Source of the DNA: Ligula intestinalis
Lineage: Eukaryota > Platyhelminthes > Cestoda > Diphyllobothriidea > Diphyllobothriidae
Assembly: GCA_036362985.1 (NCBI GenBank)
Contig: JAYGXS010000001.1
Location: 13,686,736-13,750,735 of the forward strand
Reading direction: 5' to 3'
Length of the DNA stretch: 64,000 nt
Positions 44,151-55,542 of this stretch are shown here, in pieces; position 1 is the first letter of the stretch, and each line of letters opens with the position of its first letter. The position numbers were made by a program, and so were the translations under genes. Below the pieces are notes generated by a model. The model was given only the letters and a program-made list of their open reading frames with translations, was not told where the DNA came from and ran no database searches.

Positions 44151-44990
44151 TGTCTATGCGATACAGTAGATTTTGTAGCTCATAAAATGTCAACCGCAAT
44201 TCTGAACTGTGTTTTCCATTCGAAGAAATGTGACTTAAGTGGGCTTTTAAAGACGATTCTTTATGACCACATGCAGAAATTGTATTCTATAAAAAATTAC
44301 TACTTACCTAGAATCACCAAGTTTTTAGAGATTTTCGATGAACTTACAAATTCAGTTCTCATTTATCGAGAACACGTACATAAATATTCCTTCTTCTACT
44401 GATTTGGCGGAAAATAATATCTTCAAATTTATTTGAAGGAACGGTGTCTTTCGGGTTCTAGAAATTTCCTAAAAAGTCGAATAATTGTTAACCACACCAG
44501 TCCTTGGACCTGCATTCAAGGTTCCCAAACTACCCGCCCTAAACGTTCGTTTAAAGGAGAATCACAAATTTATCTTCGCTATGAGAAAGCAGTCATTTAG
44601 AGGTCATAATCTTTTGCGCTGGATGCGGAACATGTTTTATACTTTAAAGCATAATTGATTAATTGGCAGAAACCATGCATTATGAATAAAAATTTCGGGC
44701 TCTTAAAGGTTTTCATGATGAAAAGCATGGCAAAACTGTATGGATGAGCCGTCTTAATATCTGTTCCTCCGCATAACTGTCTTGGGGAATTGGTGGTTAA
44801 ACAGTGAATTCTAAGTTGACGAATATTCTTCGTAAATGAATATTGACTTATTTTGAAAGAAATAAAATACATTCAAATAAAGACACTTATAGTTGTTTTA
44901 ATGAACTAAATGTTATCAACTCCATCAACATAAACTTCTACTGTTCAGGCAACTGAGGCCTTTTTATGTAAATTCTAACTTGAATTGCTG
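44151..44990. other. Stretch with no recognised gene
   Basis: AT-rich; nothing supported. Confidence 0.4.
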
Positions 44991-45044
44991 GGTAGGATTG
45001 TGTTATGGGGTCGTGTGAGTGCGCGCGAAGCGCACCCAACTCCA

Positions 45045-45328
45045 AGACGGAAGAGTGGTAATAGGGGAGAGTATGGGTGGGGCATATCAGGGGAAGAGAG
45101 AGAAAAAAATAATTTCGAAAACTAAGAAAATTACGTTGGAACGCCTAAATTTGTTTTACTGCACTAAAATTTGGCTATAAAATTGGTCTTTCGAGTAATA
45201 AAAGGGAAAAAGCAGCGTGGAAAACAAGAAAATCAAGCCGCGAGAGGAAAAATATTCAAGGAATTGAATATATGGTCTCAAGGACACGCTAAGCCGAGCC
45301 GCTGCGCTGGCGACCAATGAAATACCAG
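45045..45328 (-). repeat. Inverted partner of the sequence that follows the Gypsy LTR
   Basis: The reverse complement of this block is nearly identical to 49868-50132. It begins, like that copy, with GTATTTCATTGGTCGCCAGC exactly at the junction with gag. The two copies give open frames with the same protein text on opposite strands (45452-45156 and 49762-50037), which is a consequence of the repeat. It stands where a 5' LTR and leader should be. Confidence 0.85.
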
Positions 45329-45354
45329 CAGAAATATGCGTGAAGAAGGAGGCC

Positions 45355-45994
45355 AGACTGTACCGGAGAGTCAGTTGGCGAATATCAACGCCATCTCCGC
45401 GTTTTAGCTCACAAAGCTTTTCCAGACTCCAGCTTCGCTGATCTGGAAACAAAGATCCTGGACATCTTTCTAGAAGGTGTAGCTAGTGATGACGTTAGGC
45501 GTGAGTTCGCTCGAAACACGCCCACCACCATAAAGAAGGCCCTAGAATACGCTCAGCAAGAGGAGACAGCCTTCATTGCCGTGCCCCAGCGTGACGCTTT
45601 CCCACTGATGACCCGCGACATATTCGGTCCCCGGCCTCCAAAGACGGTTGGCGTCTACGCCACGAAACAGTGCCTATCCCGCGATATAGGCACTCAGACG
45701 GCTCAGTGGCAGATGAGTCCTCCTACGCAGATGAATCCTCGACCGCCAACCTATCCGTCCTACGGCTTCCCTCAACCGTGGCAGGGTCCTTCACAACCTT
45801 GGCATGGACAGCCACAGAATGTTGGTGGCTGGACTGGACCTCCACAACCGGCCTCTTCCTGGCAAGGCCCAACACCACCCACTCCTCGAGGGAATTGGAG
45901 ACAACAACGGACGAGACAGAACCGACCCCCATATAGTCCCGGTGTTCATGTGATCACCCCAGGGAGGACGAACAATCCGGTAAGTGCCTTTTGA
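45355..45994 (+). pseudogene. Gypsy Gag, C-terminal part
   Basis: Readable gag starts around ESVGEYQRHLRVLAHKAFPD (about 45370) and runs in one frame to the stop at 45992. The capsid-like helix-rich part (FADLETKILDIFLEGVASDD; REFARNTPTTIKKALEYAQQ) is followed by a Pro/Gln/Trp-rich tail (repeats of W-Q/H-GP/GQP). There is no CCHC zinc knuckle, which most Gypsy Gag proteins have at this place. The next frame (protease) overlaps the stop by a few bases in a -1 frame, as expected for a frameshifted Gag-Pol. The N-terminus is missing at the inverted-repeat junction. Confidence 0.75.
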
Positions 45995-46443
45995 TAACTG
46001 ATATGTGTATTACGAACATAGGTTCCACTAAGTCTTTCCCAGTTATTAATACTACTATAGGGAACGCTAAGTTGTCATGCTTAGTTGATTCAGGGGCTGG
46101 GTGCTCCCTTATTAGGCTAGAAACATTTCTTAAACTTCAAGCAAAGGTTAGATATTGCAGTAAGTCCAAAATTAGTCTGAAAATGGCTAATGGCAACACC
46201 CTGCGACACAATGGCATAGTAGAGCTAGAGTTTTTGTTTGATAGCATTAAATTTACACATACATTTATTATTTGCCCAGATATCACTTGGAAATATATAT
46301 TAGGAGCAGACTTTTTACATGCTTTTGAATGTTTAGTAGATTTTAATCTTAATTTTATACGCTTTTGTGGAATTGAAATTCCTTTTAATATCGAGGCGCC
46401 GCGTATACTGGTCGAGGTTAACACGTCCCAGTTAGACGAATGA
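45991..46443 (+). pseudogene. Gypsy aspartic protease
   Basis: The 150-residue frame contains the retropepsin active site CLVDSGAGCSLI at about residues 30-41 (DSGA), and the later conserved ILGADFLHAF at about 103-112. The frame starts within the gag stop (TTG overlapping TGA). It ends with TGA after QLDE; beyond that, readable Pol sequence (SSTKLGNLIHEFRDIL) continues in a different frame and then returns, so two compensating indels lie between 46440 and 46530. Confidence 0.85.
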
Positions 46444-46617
46444 GTTAGTTCCATCCTCACTCGATTCGGTTAGCTCTACGAAGCTAGGTAATCTAATTCA
46501 TGAGTTTAGGGACATTTTGATTGGGACGGTCGTTCGTACGGCCGAACCAATGCAGCTATTCACGAAATACATACGGGAACAGCCCGACCTACTAAGATTC
46601 CGCCTCGGCGACTACCT

Positions 46618-47397
46618 GTGTTCTACCAGACACAGTTAAAGGCGATGATAGACGATATGCTTGATCGAAAGACAATCAAGCCATCTAGCTCTCCCTGGTC
46701 GTCTCCGGTTGTTCTAGTCATGAAGAAGGACGGGACATTAAGACTATGCGTAGATTATCGTAAGTTAAACGAGGTCACGACTAAAGATTACTTTCCGTTA
46801 CCTCGCATTGATGAAACGTTAGATGCGCTTTCGGGTAATCGGGTGTTCTCGACTTTAGATTTAGCTGCTGGATATTGGCAAGTAGAAATCCGGCCGTCCG
46901 GCCGTGAGAAAACTGCTTTCTCAGTCCCTTCTGGACTATACGAATTCGAGACTATGCCTTTTAGTCTAGCTAATGCACCTAGTACTTTCCAAAGGCTTAT
47001 GAACCAGGTTCTAGCACAATTTATCCCGAGTACCTATTTAGTGTATCTCGACGATATCATTATTCTTGGAAAAGATTTCGACGATCATTTGCATAAATTG
47101 CGTAGGATATTCGACGTGTTGAAACAGACAGGTCTCACCCTTAAGCCGGCAAAGTGCGTACTCATACGAGATAAAGTTAAGTTCTTAGGACATGTCGTGT
47201 CAGCCTCGGGGGTCGAAACCGACATAGATAAGGTTACGGAAGTCCGCGAGTGGCCGACACCCACCAATGTGACTGAAGTCAGAAGTTTCACGGGTCTCGC
47301 TTCCTACTATAGGAAGTTTGTTAAGGACTATGCACATACAGCTGCACCGTTAAATAAGCTCACGCAAAAGGGAGTTTGCTTTAAGTGGACACTTTAA
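46618..47397 (+). pseudogene. Gypsy reverse transcriptase
   Basis: A 259-residue open frame; coding sequence extends upstream in frame to about 46552 (HEIHTGTARPTKIPPRRLP). The RT motifs are all present: LRLCVDYRKLNEVT (~41-54), FSTLDLAAGYWQV (~77-89, first catalytic D), MPFSLANAPSTFQRLM (~111-126), YLVYLDDIIILG (~140-151, catalytic DD) and FLGHVVSASG (~190). It ends FKWTL and a stop, where the RNase H linker should continue; a deletion of about 20 bases shifts the frame there. Confidence 0.9.
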
Positions 47398-48626
47398 AAG
47401 ACAACTTGTGTTTCAGTCCAATCCTCGCGTTCCCCAATGTTAGTCAACAGGCGGGAGAATTTATACTTGACACAGATGCAAGTGAATTCGCGATTGGCAC
47501 TGTTTTATCACAAAGACAAGCTGATAAGACAGAGTGTGTTATCCAGTACCTAAGTCGATCCCTGAGCAAAGCTGAGAGGCGGTACTGTGTGACTAAGAAA
47601 GAGATGCTTGCCCTCGTCTTCTTCGTTCAAGAATACCGACCATTCCTACAGTACAGGAAGTTCATATTTAGAACGGATCATAGCTCGCTAACATGGCTTC
47701 GTAATTTCAAAAACCCCGAAGGGCAAGTGGCACGATGGCAAGAGCAACTAGCAGGCTACGAGTACGAATGTTTATACCGACCAGGTCGTCTGCACAATAA
47801 TGCTGACGCCCTATCTAGGAAACCCTATAGACCGCACGGTAATTGTCCATCGTGTACGGACATTAACATAAGTGCGATATCGCTTCACGACGACCAAAGT
47901 TATATGTGGGCGCAAGCACAACGTGAAGACCCGCACATTGGGCCGATATACCATAGAAAAATTAGTGAAACCCGGTCGTTGAGCACGGACGAGTTAAGGG
48001 GGCAGAGCTACAAAACGCGCTGCCTGCACACAGTTTGGGATAAGTTATTTTTGGATAACGGTGTCCTCTATTATAGAGATAGTGTTCAGCATCCACGACG
48101 TATCTTGCTACCTCTATCCATGGTAGACGAAGTAATAGATAGGATACATACCGAGTTAGGACATGTAGGAATATATAAGACCGAGTGGGCACTCAGGCGT
48201 AGATATTACTGGCCCAACTTAAAGCGTTCCGTGTGGAATCAAATTCGGTACTGCACCCTATGCAATCAACTTAAGCCACCGCGACAGCTAAGCAGGGCTC
48301 CTCTTCAGCCAATATTGACCGGGTATCCCAACGAGCGCGTTGGTGTCGACATCATCGGACCCATTGCCGAGTCGTACAGGCATAATCGGTACATTTTAGT
48401 GATGGTTGATTTCTTCACAAAGATGGCCGAAGTAGTAGCCTTGCCCGATGTCTTTGCCGAAACAGTCTCCCAGGCCATTTTTAATGGTTGGATTTGTAGA
48501 TGGGGCGCCCCCGATCATCTTCACTCTGACAGGGGAAGTTCGTTCGAAAACGCAACCATACGCGACTTATGTAAGTACCTGCGAATCAATAAAACTCGCA
48601 CCATCCGCAAGATAATGGACAGGTAG
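47385..48626 (+). pseudogene. Gypsy RNase H and integrase
   Basis: A 413-residue frame. RNase H covers about residues 15-145: FILDTDASEFAIG (~25-37), YCVTKKEMLALV (~67-78, catalytic E) and FRTDHSSLTWL (~95-105). The integrase zinc-binding domain is at about 250-295 (IHTELGHVG...CTLCNQL). The catalytic core shows VGVDIIGP (~320, first D) and HLHSDRGSSFE (~379-389, second D). The frame then shifts near 48590, so the catalytic E (GQVERTNRTL) is in another frame and is followed by an in-frame TAG. Confidence 0.88.
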
Positions 48627-48715
48627 AGCGGACGAATAGAACCCTAATCGGTTTGCTCAAAGCGTTCGTTGATAGATAGGCTCCCCGAACGTGGGACGAT
48701 GCTTTACCAGCCTGT

Positions 48716-49321
48716 ATGCTAGCCTATCGCTCCACGGTACATGCATCGACCCACCAACCCCCCTTTGCCCTTAAATGCGGCCTAGAAATGCGAATTATTG
48801 AGGACCTTCAAGTGCCTCGCGATAGAAACGAAGTTCCCATCGGCGTTTACCTTACGAGTCTAAACAATAAGATGCGTATCGCCGCAGAAGAAGCGCGAAT
48901 ACATCTTCAGGGGTCCCAGAGGCGTCAAAAGGATCACTACGACCGTTTGGCCCACGGAAGTCCTTACGAAGTAGGTGATGTCGTTTGGCTTCGGAATTAT
49001 TTCGTTGCCCAGGGAATGCCATCTAAGTTTGAAGTTGATTGGTGCGGCCCATATACCGGTTCCCGAGTTATTTCGGACGCTACGTGCGTTATCCAGGAGC
49101 ACGAACGGCCTTTCAGCCCCGAGTTTACGGTACATTTCAACCGTCTCAAACTGGGCGGCCGTCCCACCGAACCAGATCGTAACCCCGTACCCCCACACGA
49201 CGAGGTACCACCCGAAGATATAGAGGAGACTTTCGTACCCGTAGGAAGTAGTCCACATAATTTGGAGGATGAGGTGCACGCTGAGGACAGCGATACCTTT
49301 TTCGGGGAGGATGCAGTGTAG
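48716..49321 (+). pseudogene. Gypsy integrase C-terminal part with GPY/F module
   Basis: The frame starts in MLAYRSTVHASTHQPPFAL (the end of the catalytic core). It continues through EEARIHLQGSQRRQKDHYDR and GDVVWLRNYFV to CGPYTGSRVISDATCVIQ, a GPY/F-type module that binds DNA or mediates multimerisation in many Gypsy integrases. It ends in an acidic, proline-rich tail (PVPPHDEVPPEDIEE). No chromodomain is seen. The stop at 49319 is about 65 bases before the LTR, consistent with the true Pol end. Confidence 0.85.
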
Positions 49322-49387
49322 CAAATACCCTTAAGATGGCCTCAATTTTTGTTCATTTTGCACTTTATTAAAGATGGCGGTGTACCG

Positions 49388-49867
49388 TGTCACGACTTGG
49401 TTATTTTAGGCGGACATAATCCTATTGGCTAACTGATCGGCTATTTTATGTCGGCGAGTTTATGCTATTGGCTATTGTATAAATTAAGCATTCCCATTGG
49501 TTTATCTTCTATAATATAGACTTAATCCTGCTGTCTCTTACTATATATAGACGGCCCTATGGAAGGTTGATCATCTCTCCCGGCAGCCGCCTCCAAACGT
49601 CTCCCAGAAGTCATCTCCGGCCAGGACCAGGACCAGGACAGTCAATCATCCCCGCCAAAGGACGACTTCACTGATTGTTCCGATTGTTGTAGTCAGGACT
49701 AATAAATTAGTCCTTCAAATAGTAGTAAAGTTTAAGAGTAGTAGTCTTTGTTTAAACGGTCTTGTTCTTCTTTGGGTTCGGTCGTTTTAATCTAGTAATC
49801 GCATTTGTTGTTCTGTTTCGGGTTATAGTCGCACGATATCGCCCATCGGTCGTCTCGGTTCGTTACA
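49388..49867 (+). repeat. Gypsy 3' LTR
   Basis: The block begins TGTCACGAC and ends TTCGTTACA, giving TG...CA ends with short inverted repeats (TGTcACGA against TGTaACGA). Inside are three ATTGG (CCAAT) motifs at 49420-49505, a TATATATA near 49541, and AATAAA at about 49700. Length is 480 bases. It is preceded by AAAGATGGCGG, a likely polypurine tract. No second LTR is in the window. Confidence 0.75.
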
Positions 49868-50132
49868 GTATTTCATTGGTCGCCAGCGCAGCGGCTCAGC
49901 TTAGCGTGTCCTTGAGACCATATATTCAATTCCTTGAATATTTTTCCTCTCGCGGCTTGATTTTCTTGCTTTCCACGCTGCTTTTTCCCTTTTATTACTC
50001 AAAAGACCAATTTTATAGCCAAATTTTAGTGCAGTGAAACAAATTTAGGCGTTCCTACGTAATTTTCTTAGTTTTCGAAATTATTTGTTTCTCTCTCTTC
50101 CCCTGATATGCCCCACCCATTCTCTGCAGATT
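49868..50132 (+). repeat. Sequence after the LTR, inverted at 45045-45328
   Basis: It starts directly at the LTR end with GTATTTCATTGGTCGCCAGC. TGGTCGCCAGCG, nine bases after the LTR, could be a primer binding site, in which case this is element leader and the LTR is really a 5' LTR of a second, truncated unit. This is inference only. Homology with the inverted copy ends at about CCCACCCAT (50121). Confidence 0.65.
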
Positions 50133-50700
50133 GAATGAAGATATAGCATGTACAGCCAAAGGTAGGTTGTTCAAAAACTCATGTTTTTATTTTATTTAGG
50201 TGGGCATGTTTCATCCCCGTTAACCGGTCAAAAAGCCCATCGTTAGAAATTGTTTTGAATTTCACGACTTTCGAGCGTACGTGTATTTCATTCTTATTTT
50301 AAGTGTAGAAGGCACCTTCCTCTGACATAATTCAAGAGCGGGCTGTATATTTCACAATTTTCTGGCATAGAAACTTGCAAGTGATGGTTTTGAAACTTTG
50401 AGAAATTTCCGTATCGTGGATTCGCTTCTGCTCCACAGATTATCCCAAAGGGAAGTCCACGTTTCAAACTTAACTTTCTTTTCAAATTCTTACCTCTTTT
50501 GTGCTCTCTGAATTGCCCAATACCACGGAAGGAGCTCACAAGAAAATCTGACTTTTGAATACCATTGCAGACTCATCCGTTAATTATACGACAAATTTTG
50601 CATTAAAAATGCTTGCATAGAGAAAATTTTATTGACGATATGAAAATCTGGACTGTACCCTACAGCCCTGCCGGCGAGGACAGACTGCACTTCAGCATAG
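50133..50700. other. Stretch with no recognised gene
   Basis: AT-rich; nothing supported. Confidence 0.4.
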
Positions 50701-50759
50701 ATAAGTTGCGTAGGTCAGCAAGTCATTGATCTCTATCGTTCAACACCTAGAAGTTTATG

Positions 50760-51125
50760 CACTTTGCCTGGGAAACCCAGCCAGATCCACCAACACTTAA
50801 GGCTACTTTCCAAACGCTGTAATCTTGAATGTCTCGGAAACACAAATGTCCTCGATATCCTGACGATGTACTTCTTTAAACCATCCTCCCATTCCTCGAG
50901 AATGGCGAAAAGTGCACTGTCTGCTTTACATGCCATCAGGAGATTCTTTGTGGATTTTACGTAAGATCTCATCTCAAAATGTTTCACAACACTAATGGGG
51001 CCACATTTTGAATACGCTATACAAGCTTGGACAATCTTAGCAGACGAAGATTGGAACAAACTCCAAGGAATTCAAAGGAGAGTTAACAACATGATTAATT
51101 ACCGCGGCTTCTTATACTATGCAAT
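50760..51125 (+). mobile_element. LINE-I: CR1-like RT C-terminal scrap on the plus strand
   Basis: On plus, MAKSALSALHAIRRFFVDFT is followed after a stop by DLISKCFTTLMGPHFEYAIQ, then AWTILADEDWNKLQGIQRRV. This matches the post-palm region of the minus-strand LINEs (AKRATQVLFAIRRGFVNID and VRSHLEYAVQAWRPWFKKDY in LINE-F) but with lower identity and in the opposite orientation. It stops abruptly near 51125, just before the 3' end of LINE-C. The minus frame 51059-50733 is its shadow. Confidence 0.7.
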
Positions 51126-51144
51126 TGGCCCTAAAGACTATGTT

Positions 51145-52640
51145 TAGTTTCTTTGATTAATTAACTTTATTAAGGGAAGAAGGCTTTCGCCCTTGATCTC
51201 CCTATTCATAGCCAAAAATTGCAAAAGAGTTAAACCGTTGCAAAAGTACATAATACAAATGTTGGCTTAACATCAGCGATAAGTGTGAGCCAGTTGCAGG
51301 TTGCTGCTACTGACACTATGTTCATTATATCTGTCACAGTTTCTCAACAAGTGACAATCGAGTTTGCGTTCTAAAGTGTCAACACTATTTGGGGACATCG
51401 ACTCATCAAAGAGTTCATTTCACGCTCCGATGACCCTCTGCAAGAAGGCGTTCCATCATAAGTCCATATGGGCCGGCTTCTTCTGCAGTTTAAAGGGATG
51501 ACCCCGCAGATGACCAGTCTTAGCCAACTCGAAGAATTCGTCAAATTCTAGTGCGCACTCATGACCTCTAAAAATTCGGTAGGCTTGGATGAAGTCACCG
51601 CGTAGTTGCTTAAAATTTAAAGGAAATAGATCAAGTTCGGTCAATCTGTCGCCATGAGGCAGATGACCAAGATGCTTGACCATCTTCGTAACCCTCGCCT
51701 GCACTCGTTCCAGGTGCAGATAATCCTTCTTAAACTATGGACGCCAGGCCTGGACGGCATACTCCGAGTGGGACCGAAGAAACGCTCCTGACGTTTTGCT
51801 GAAGAGCTCGCTGTCGATGTTGACGAAGTTCCGCCTTATCGCAAATAGCACCTGCATCGCACGTTTAGCCGCATATAGACACTGTGAAGATGGTTTAAGC
51901 GAGGAGTTTATAAGAACACTGAGGTCTTTTTGTTCGTCCACATTTGAAACGGATTGCCCATCGAGGAGGTATTTGAAGGAATCATCCTCCTTATTGGACT
52001 TTATATTACGAAGTCTTAAGACCACACACCGACTATTGTTGAAGTTTAAGAGCTTACGATAAGACCAGCTGCTTAGTCGATTGAGACTCTCTTGAAGTGC
52101 TTTCCTGTCGGTGCCAGACCTGATGGGTCTCCCGAGTGTTACATCGTTGACAAACATGATGGCGCTACAACCCAGGTCGTTGATACATTCGTTTATTTAG
52201 ATAAAAAAAAGCAAGCTTCCTCTTGTTCCCATTTTCGATCATTTATATATTAGACGTTGATTTAGGACGCTTTCGAATGCCTTCTTGAAATCCGTATAGA
52301 TGACGTCAAACTTACCATATTCATCTAGTGTGCGAGTCCACTGCGCAGTGGAGAGTAGTAGGCTGGAAAAACAAGAATGGTTCTTTCTGAAGCCGTGTAG
52401 GAGCCCTGGCAGTAAGTTTTTCACCTACAGAAACTTCATTGTCATCTTCTGAATAATCGTTTCCATCATCTTACAGCAAATGCAAGTCAGGCTGATTGGC
52501 CGGTAATTGTTGACCTTCGTTCGGGCTCCGCCCTTGTGTATCGGGTAAATATTTTCCATTTTCCATTCGAATGGTAGTTTTCCTAATACAAATAAAGAAC
52601 GAAAGATATGTGCTAGGGGCTTTGGGTGCTCGCTTGCCAA
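51145..52640 (-). mobile_element. LINE-C, 3' part (CR1-like), split by LINE-B
   Basis: Minus-strand ORF2 relic: 52640-52425 (PLAHIFRSLFVLGKLPFEWK; NNYRPISLTCICCKMMETII), 52424-52239 (LLHGFRKNHSCFSSLLLSTA), 52157-51735 (after the RT ADD, QKDLSVLINSSLKPSSQCLY) and 51704-51456 (C-terminus). It lacks about 250 bases of RT palm around 52200-52240 compared with LINE-F. The 3' end has the hairpin AAGGGC-GAAA-GCCUU (51180-51194, sense strand) and TTAATAAAG-TTAATTAA. The 5' part resumes at 56258, beyond LINE-B, where the sequence GAACTTGGCTGAT picks up what stops at GCTTGCCAA (52640). Confidence 0.85.
51735..52157 (-). pseudogene. LINE-C reverse transcriptase C-terminal region, part 1
   Basis: The 140-residue frame begins MFVNDVTLGRPIRSGTDRKA, the mutated equivalent of MFADDVKLWRAIRSDADRKA in LINE-F. 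So the catalytic ADD has become VND, which alone would inactivate the enzyme. It continues through LQESLNRLSSWSYRKLLNFN and QKDLSVLINSSLKPSSQ to SEYAVQAWRP and a stop. Further C-terminal sequence (LERVQARVTKMVKHLGHLPH) is in the frame 51704-51456 after an indel. Confidence 0.8.
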
Positions 52641-52766
52641 TAATAATAATAATAATAATAATTTGTATATTTAAGGCCCAAGGGGCCCTGTCGTTACAAA
52701 CTTAGTGCTATCGTGAAAATAAAAATAAAAATGATAAGCAGTGAACTCTTATAAATAATTGTCATC

Positions 52767-52847
52767 GGCAGTAAAAAAAACTCCTAGATCGGTGGATGAG
52801 TTCAGCGGGCCACCGAGTTCAAAAAAAGTTTAGGAGAAAAAACTGCC
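52767..52847 (-). ncRNA. ENE-like stem with U-rich internal loop in LINE-B 3' UTR
   Basis: The outer stem GGCAGU/ACUGCC, a symmetric U-rich internal loop (at least five U on each side of the sense RNA) and an inner stem complementary to CTCCTA/TAGGAG are followed by a further 7-bp hairpin (TCGGTGG/CCACCGA). It is the most elaborate of the four copies. Confidence 0.6.
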
Positions 52848-53241
52848 TTAATAGGTAAAAGGGTTTGATGTGGTTAGTTTGGGACCTGATGTTGAGGGTT
52901 CGGGACGTTTATGGTCATGGGAAAAAATAATATATCGTTGAGTTAGGAAGGGGTCATCCGGAAGGCAGGAGAAGGCAGTAGAAGTCAAGGCAACGTCATC
53001 GAGTTGCAACCCACCAGATTCCAGAGCCAATCGCGAAGACCACAACGAAGGTTGCAAAAACGGAGAAGAATTCGCAGCCCTTGGAAGTGATGCTTGACTC
53101 TGCAGAGGGAAATGCTAACATATTTAGAAACCATTTTAGTATCCTGGGAAGAGCTTCAAATGCCAGGAGGACCCTTTTCAAAATCTACAACTTGCGTGTT
53201 TGGAAAGGAAACAGACAGTAACGACTTTATTTCCTCTAAAT

Positions 53242-55542
53242 TTAAATGCTTATATAATTTGCCTTTAAAAATCGACAGTGTAGAAGACAGTCTAATATCG
53301 AGAGGAAGGTTGTTCCAAATAAAAGCATATTTGGAGGTAAAAAGCGAGAACGGTTAGATGTGGAGCTACGGGGTGGTAAAATTATCATGGAAGAGTTACG
53401 AGTGGCGTAAGGTCGGTCAACTGGAAGGAGAGCGTTTATTTGTGGGAGATTAGGACTATTGTTAACGCGAAACAGAAAGCATAGACCAGCTTCGAGTCTT
53501 CTTATCCAAAGAAATTTCATGTTTGCTAATTGACATCTATCTGTATAACACATACCAGACCCAGAAACAGAAAATATTTTACGAGTGAAAACTCGCTGAA
53601 CCTTTTCAATCTTACTACGGTCATGCTGGGTCATGAGGCCAAAAAGCGGGCAGCAGTATTCTAGTACAGGAAGAACAAACATGCGGTATAGTTTTAACTT
53701 CATTTCTGGAAGGAAAAAGTTATGCGATATAAACCCACATATCTGTGCGGCCTTGGCAGAAATTCGATCTGCATGAGGTGATAATGCAAGCTTATTCGTG
53801 TAAGTAAGACCCAAATCCTTTATCGTAGATCTTTCTAACAGTGGACTATTTTGGAAGATAATGGGTCCAGGAAGCCTTGCGGGACCAAAATTCAAGAAAC
53901 TACATTTTGATGGAGAAAACTTCATCTGCCATGTTGCGCTCCAACTTGAGAGAGTACGCAAGTCTGCGTTAACTTTATCAACACAACTACTGGCCGTGTC
54001 CTTATAAAATGAGTAAAAACACTTAAGATCATCAGCATAAATAAAATTTTCCGAATTATTTAGCACTGTTGAAATTTCATTTATGTAAAGAATGAAAAGG
54101 AGGGGACCTAAAACCGTGCCTTGTAATACACCACTCGTTATCGGCTGAGGCATCGAGTAGCTATTGCCTACTAAGACCTTCTGGCTGCGGTTAGACAGGT
54201 AGGAGGCAATGAAATCGAGGAGGGGAGGCCTGATGCCTAGGGCTTCCAGTTTCACTAAAAGGCGCCTATGAGGCACCTTGTCAAAAGCTTTACTAAGGTC
54301 AACTTTAATCACGATGACTGATTGCTGTTCATTACGAAGTGAAGTAACCAGGTTAAGGAATGCTAAGTGGCAGGTTTCGCATGATCTTCCAGGTAGAAAG
54401 CCATGCTGTGAGGCACTTAATAGTTTATTTTCTACACAAAAATCGAGAATTTGATTAAAAATGATCTTTTCCAGAAGTTTGGCTAGGGCCGGGGTTTTAT
54501 GAACACCTCGGTAGTTATTTACGTCCGAACGAGATCCTGACTTGAAGACTGGAAGAATAATAGATGTCTTCCATGAGTCAGGAAAGAAACCGTTTAGAAG
54601 ATAAGCTGAGAATAGATAACTTCGCAATCGGGGAAAGCTGAATACTCTCTTGATAAGTGAATTTGGAAGGCCGTCAGTTCCCGAGGAGTGCGAGATTTTT
54701 AGACGGATAATGTGCTTACGAATTACTTCTATGGAGAAATCTATGGTACTGATAGTATTGACTGAGCATGGCTGAAACGACGGGACCGGTTCAGATTCCG
54801 TCGTAAGGTGTTTTGCAAAGAACGCATTGAACAGTTCAGCCTTCTCAGACTCATCTTGCACAAAGTTTTTATTTTCATTCAGAAAGGGGGGGATTTCGTG
54901 ACCTCGTTTAGCGGAGGACCGACGGCGGAACAGTTGGGCAATCGATTTTGCAGAGTTTAACTCGCTGAGTGCGCAAGATTCCCTATGTTTGTCACGTGTA
55001 AGACGAATCTTAGACGCTAATTCGAAAATCTCTGCGATTCTAAGGTGCACCGATAATGAACTAGTAGACTGGTCTTTCAATTGTCTTTGCAATTTCTTCA
55101 GTCTAGACATAAGAAAATGAGGAACGGTGTGGTCCGAAGTATAAGGCTTAACAATTTTGATCGGCACAAATTCCAAAATGCTATTTGAAATTGCCGTCAT
55201 AAAGTCACCGAGAATTGTTACACTGTTCGTGGAGGAAAGCTCCTGCCAGTCTAGTGAGTCCATAAAGTTGTTAATTAAATTAATATCAGCTAGGTCAAAC
55301 GCACGGTAGGTACGAGTGGTGCTAGCCTTTTTCGTAGAAGCAAGCGGAAGGCAACAATGGATCAAAGTATGGTCACTTGGGAAGAGGTTCTGATTGTAGT
55401 CAACAAAAAGGGGGAAAATGTCATTAGTGAAAATTAAATCTAAAATATGCTGATCCCTTGTTGGGGAACAGACCAACTGAGACCAGTTTGAAAAATTGAT
55501 GGTATCTAGGAAGGGCTGAAATCTGGATGGACAACAGTTCAA
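53242..55542 (-). pseudogene. LINE-B ORF2: endonuclease end plus complete reverse transcriptase, 766 aa
   Basis: Residues 1-70 are the end of the AP-type (EEP) endonuclease: ILDLIFTNDIFP and the catalytic SDHTLIH at about 55-61. The linker runs to ~300 with LKISHSSGTDGLPNSLIKRV. The RT fingers show NNYRGVHKTPALAKLLEKII (~345) and SASQHGFLPGRSCETCHLAF; the palm has IKVDLSKAFDKVPHRRLL (~413, first D), GVLQGTVLGPLLFILYIN (~473) and FIYADDLKCFYSF (~500). The thumb-like end runs to LLHCRFLKANYISI. The first codon is internal: upstream, GDFNFPEIDWS (endonuclease) is in the same frame. It is the longest open frame here and free of stops for 2.3 kb. Confidence 0.92.

Larger units (their letters stand above)
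45328..49867 (+). mobile_element. Ty3/Gypsy LTR retrotransposon, decayed, one LTR left
   Basis: The order gag, protease, RT, RNase H, integrase (with a GPY/F-like end) and 3' LTR is that of Ty3/Gypsy. A 5' LTR is missing and the gag start is absent. Frame is disrupted between protease and RT, between RT and RNase H, and inside integrase, plus an in-frame TAG near 48677. Purine-rich AAAGATGGCGG just before the LTR is a likely polypurine tract. Clade cannot be fixed by eye. Confidence 0.9.

Noticed and set aside
45156..45452. 98-codon minus-strand frame similar to the plus-strand frame 49762-50037
   Set aside because: The identity is explained by the inverted 265-base repeat at the Gypsy borders; it is not a gene family.
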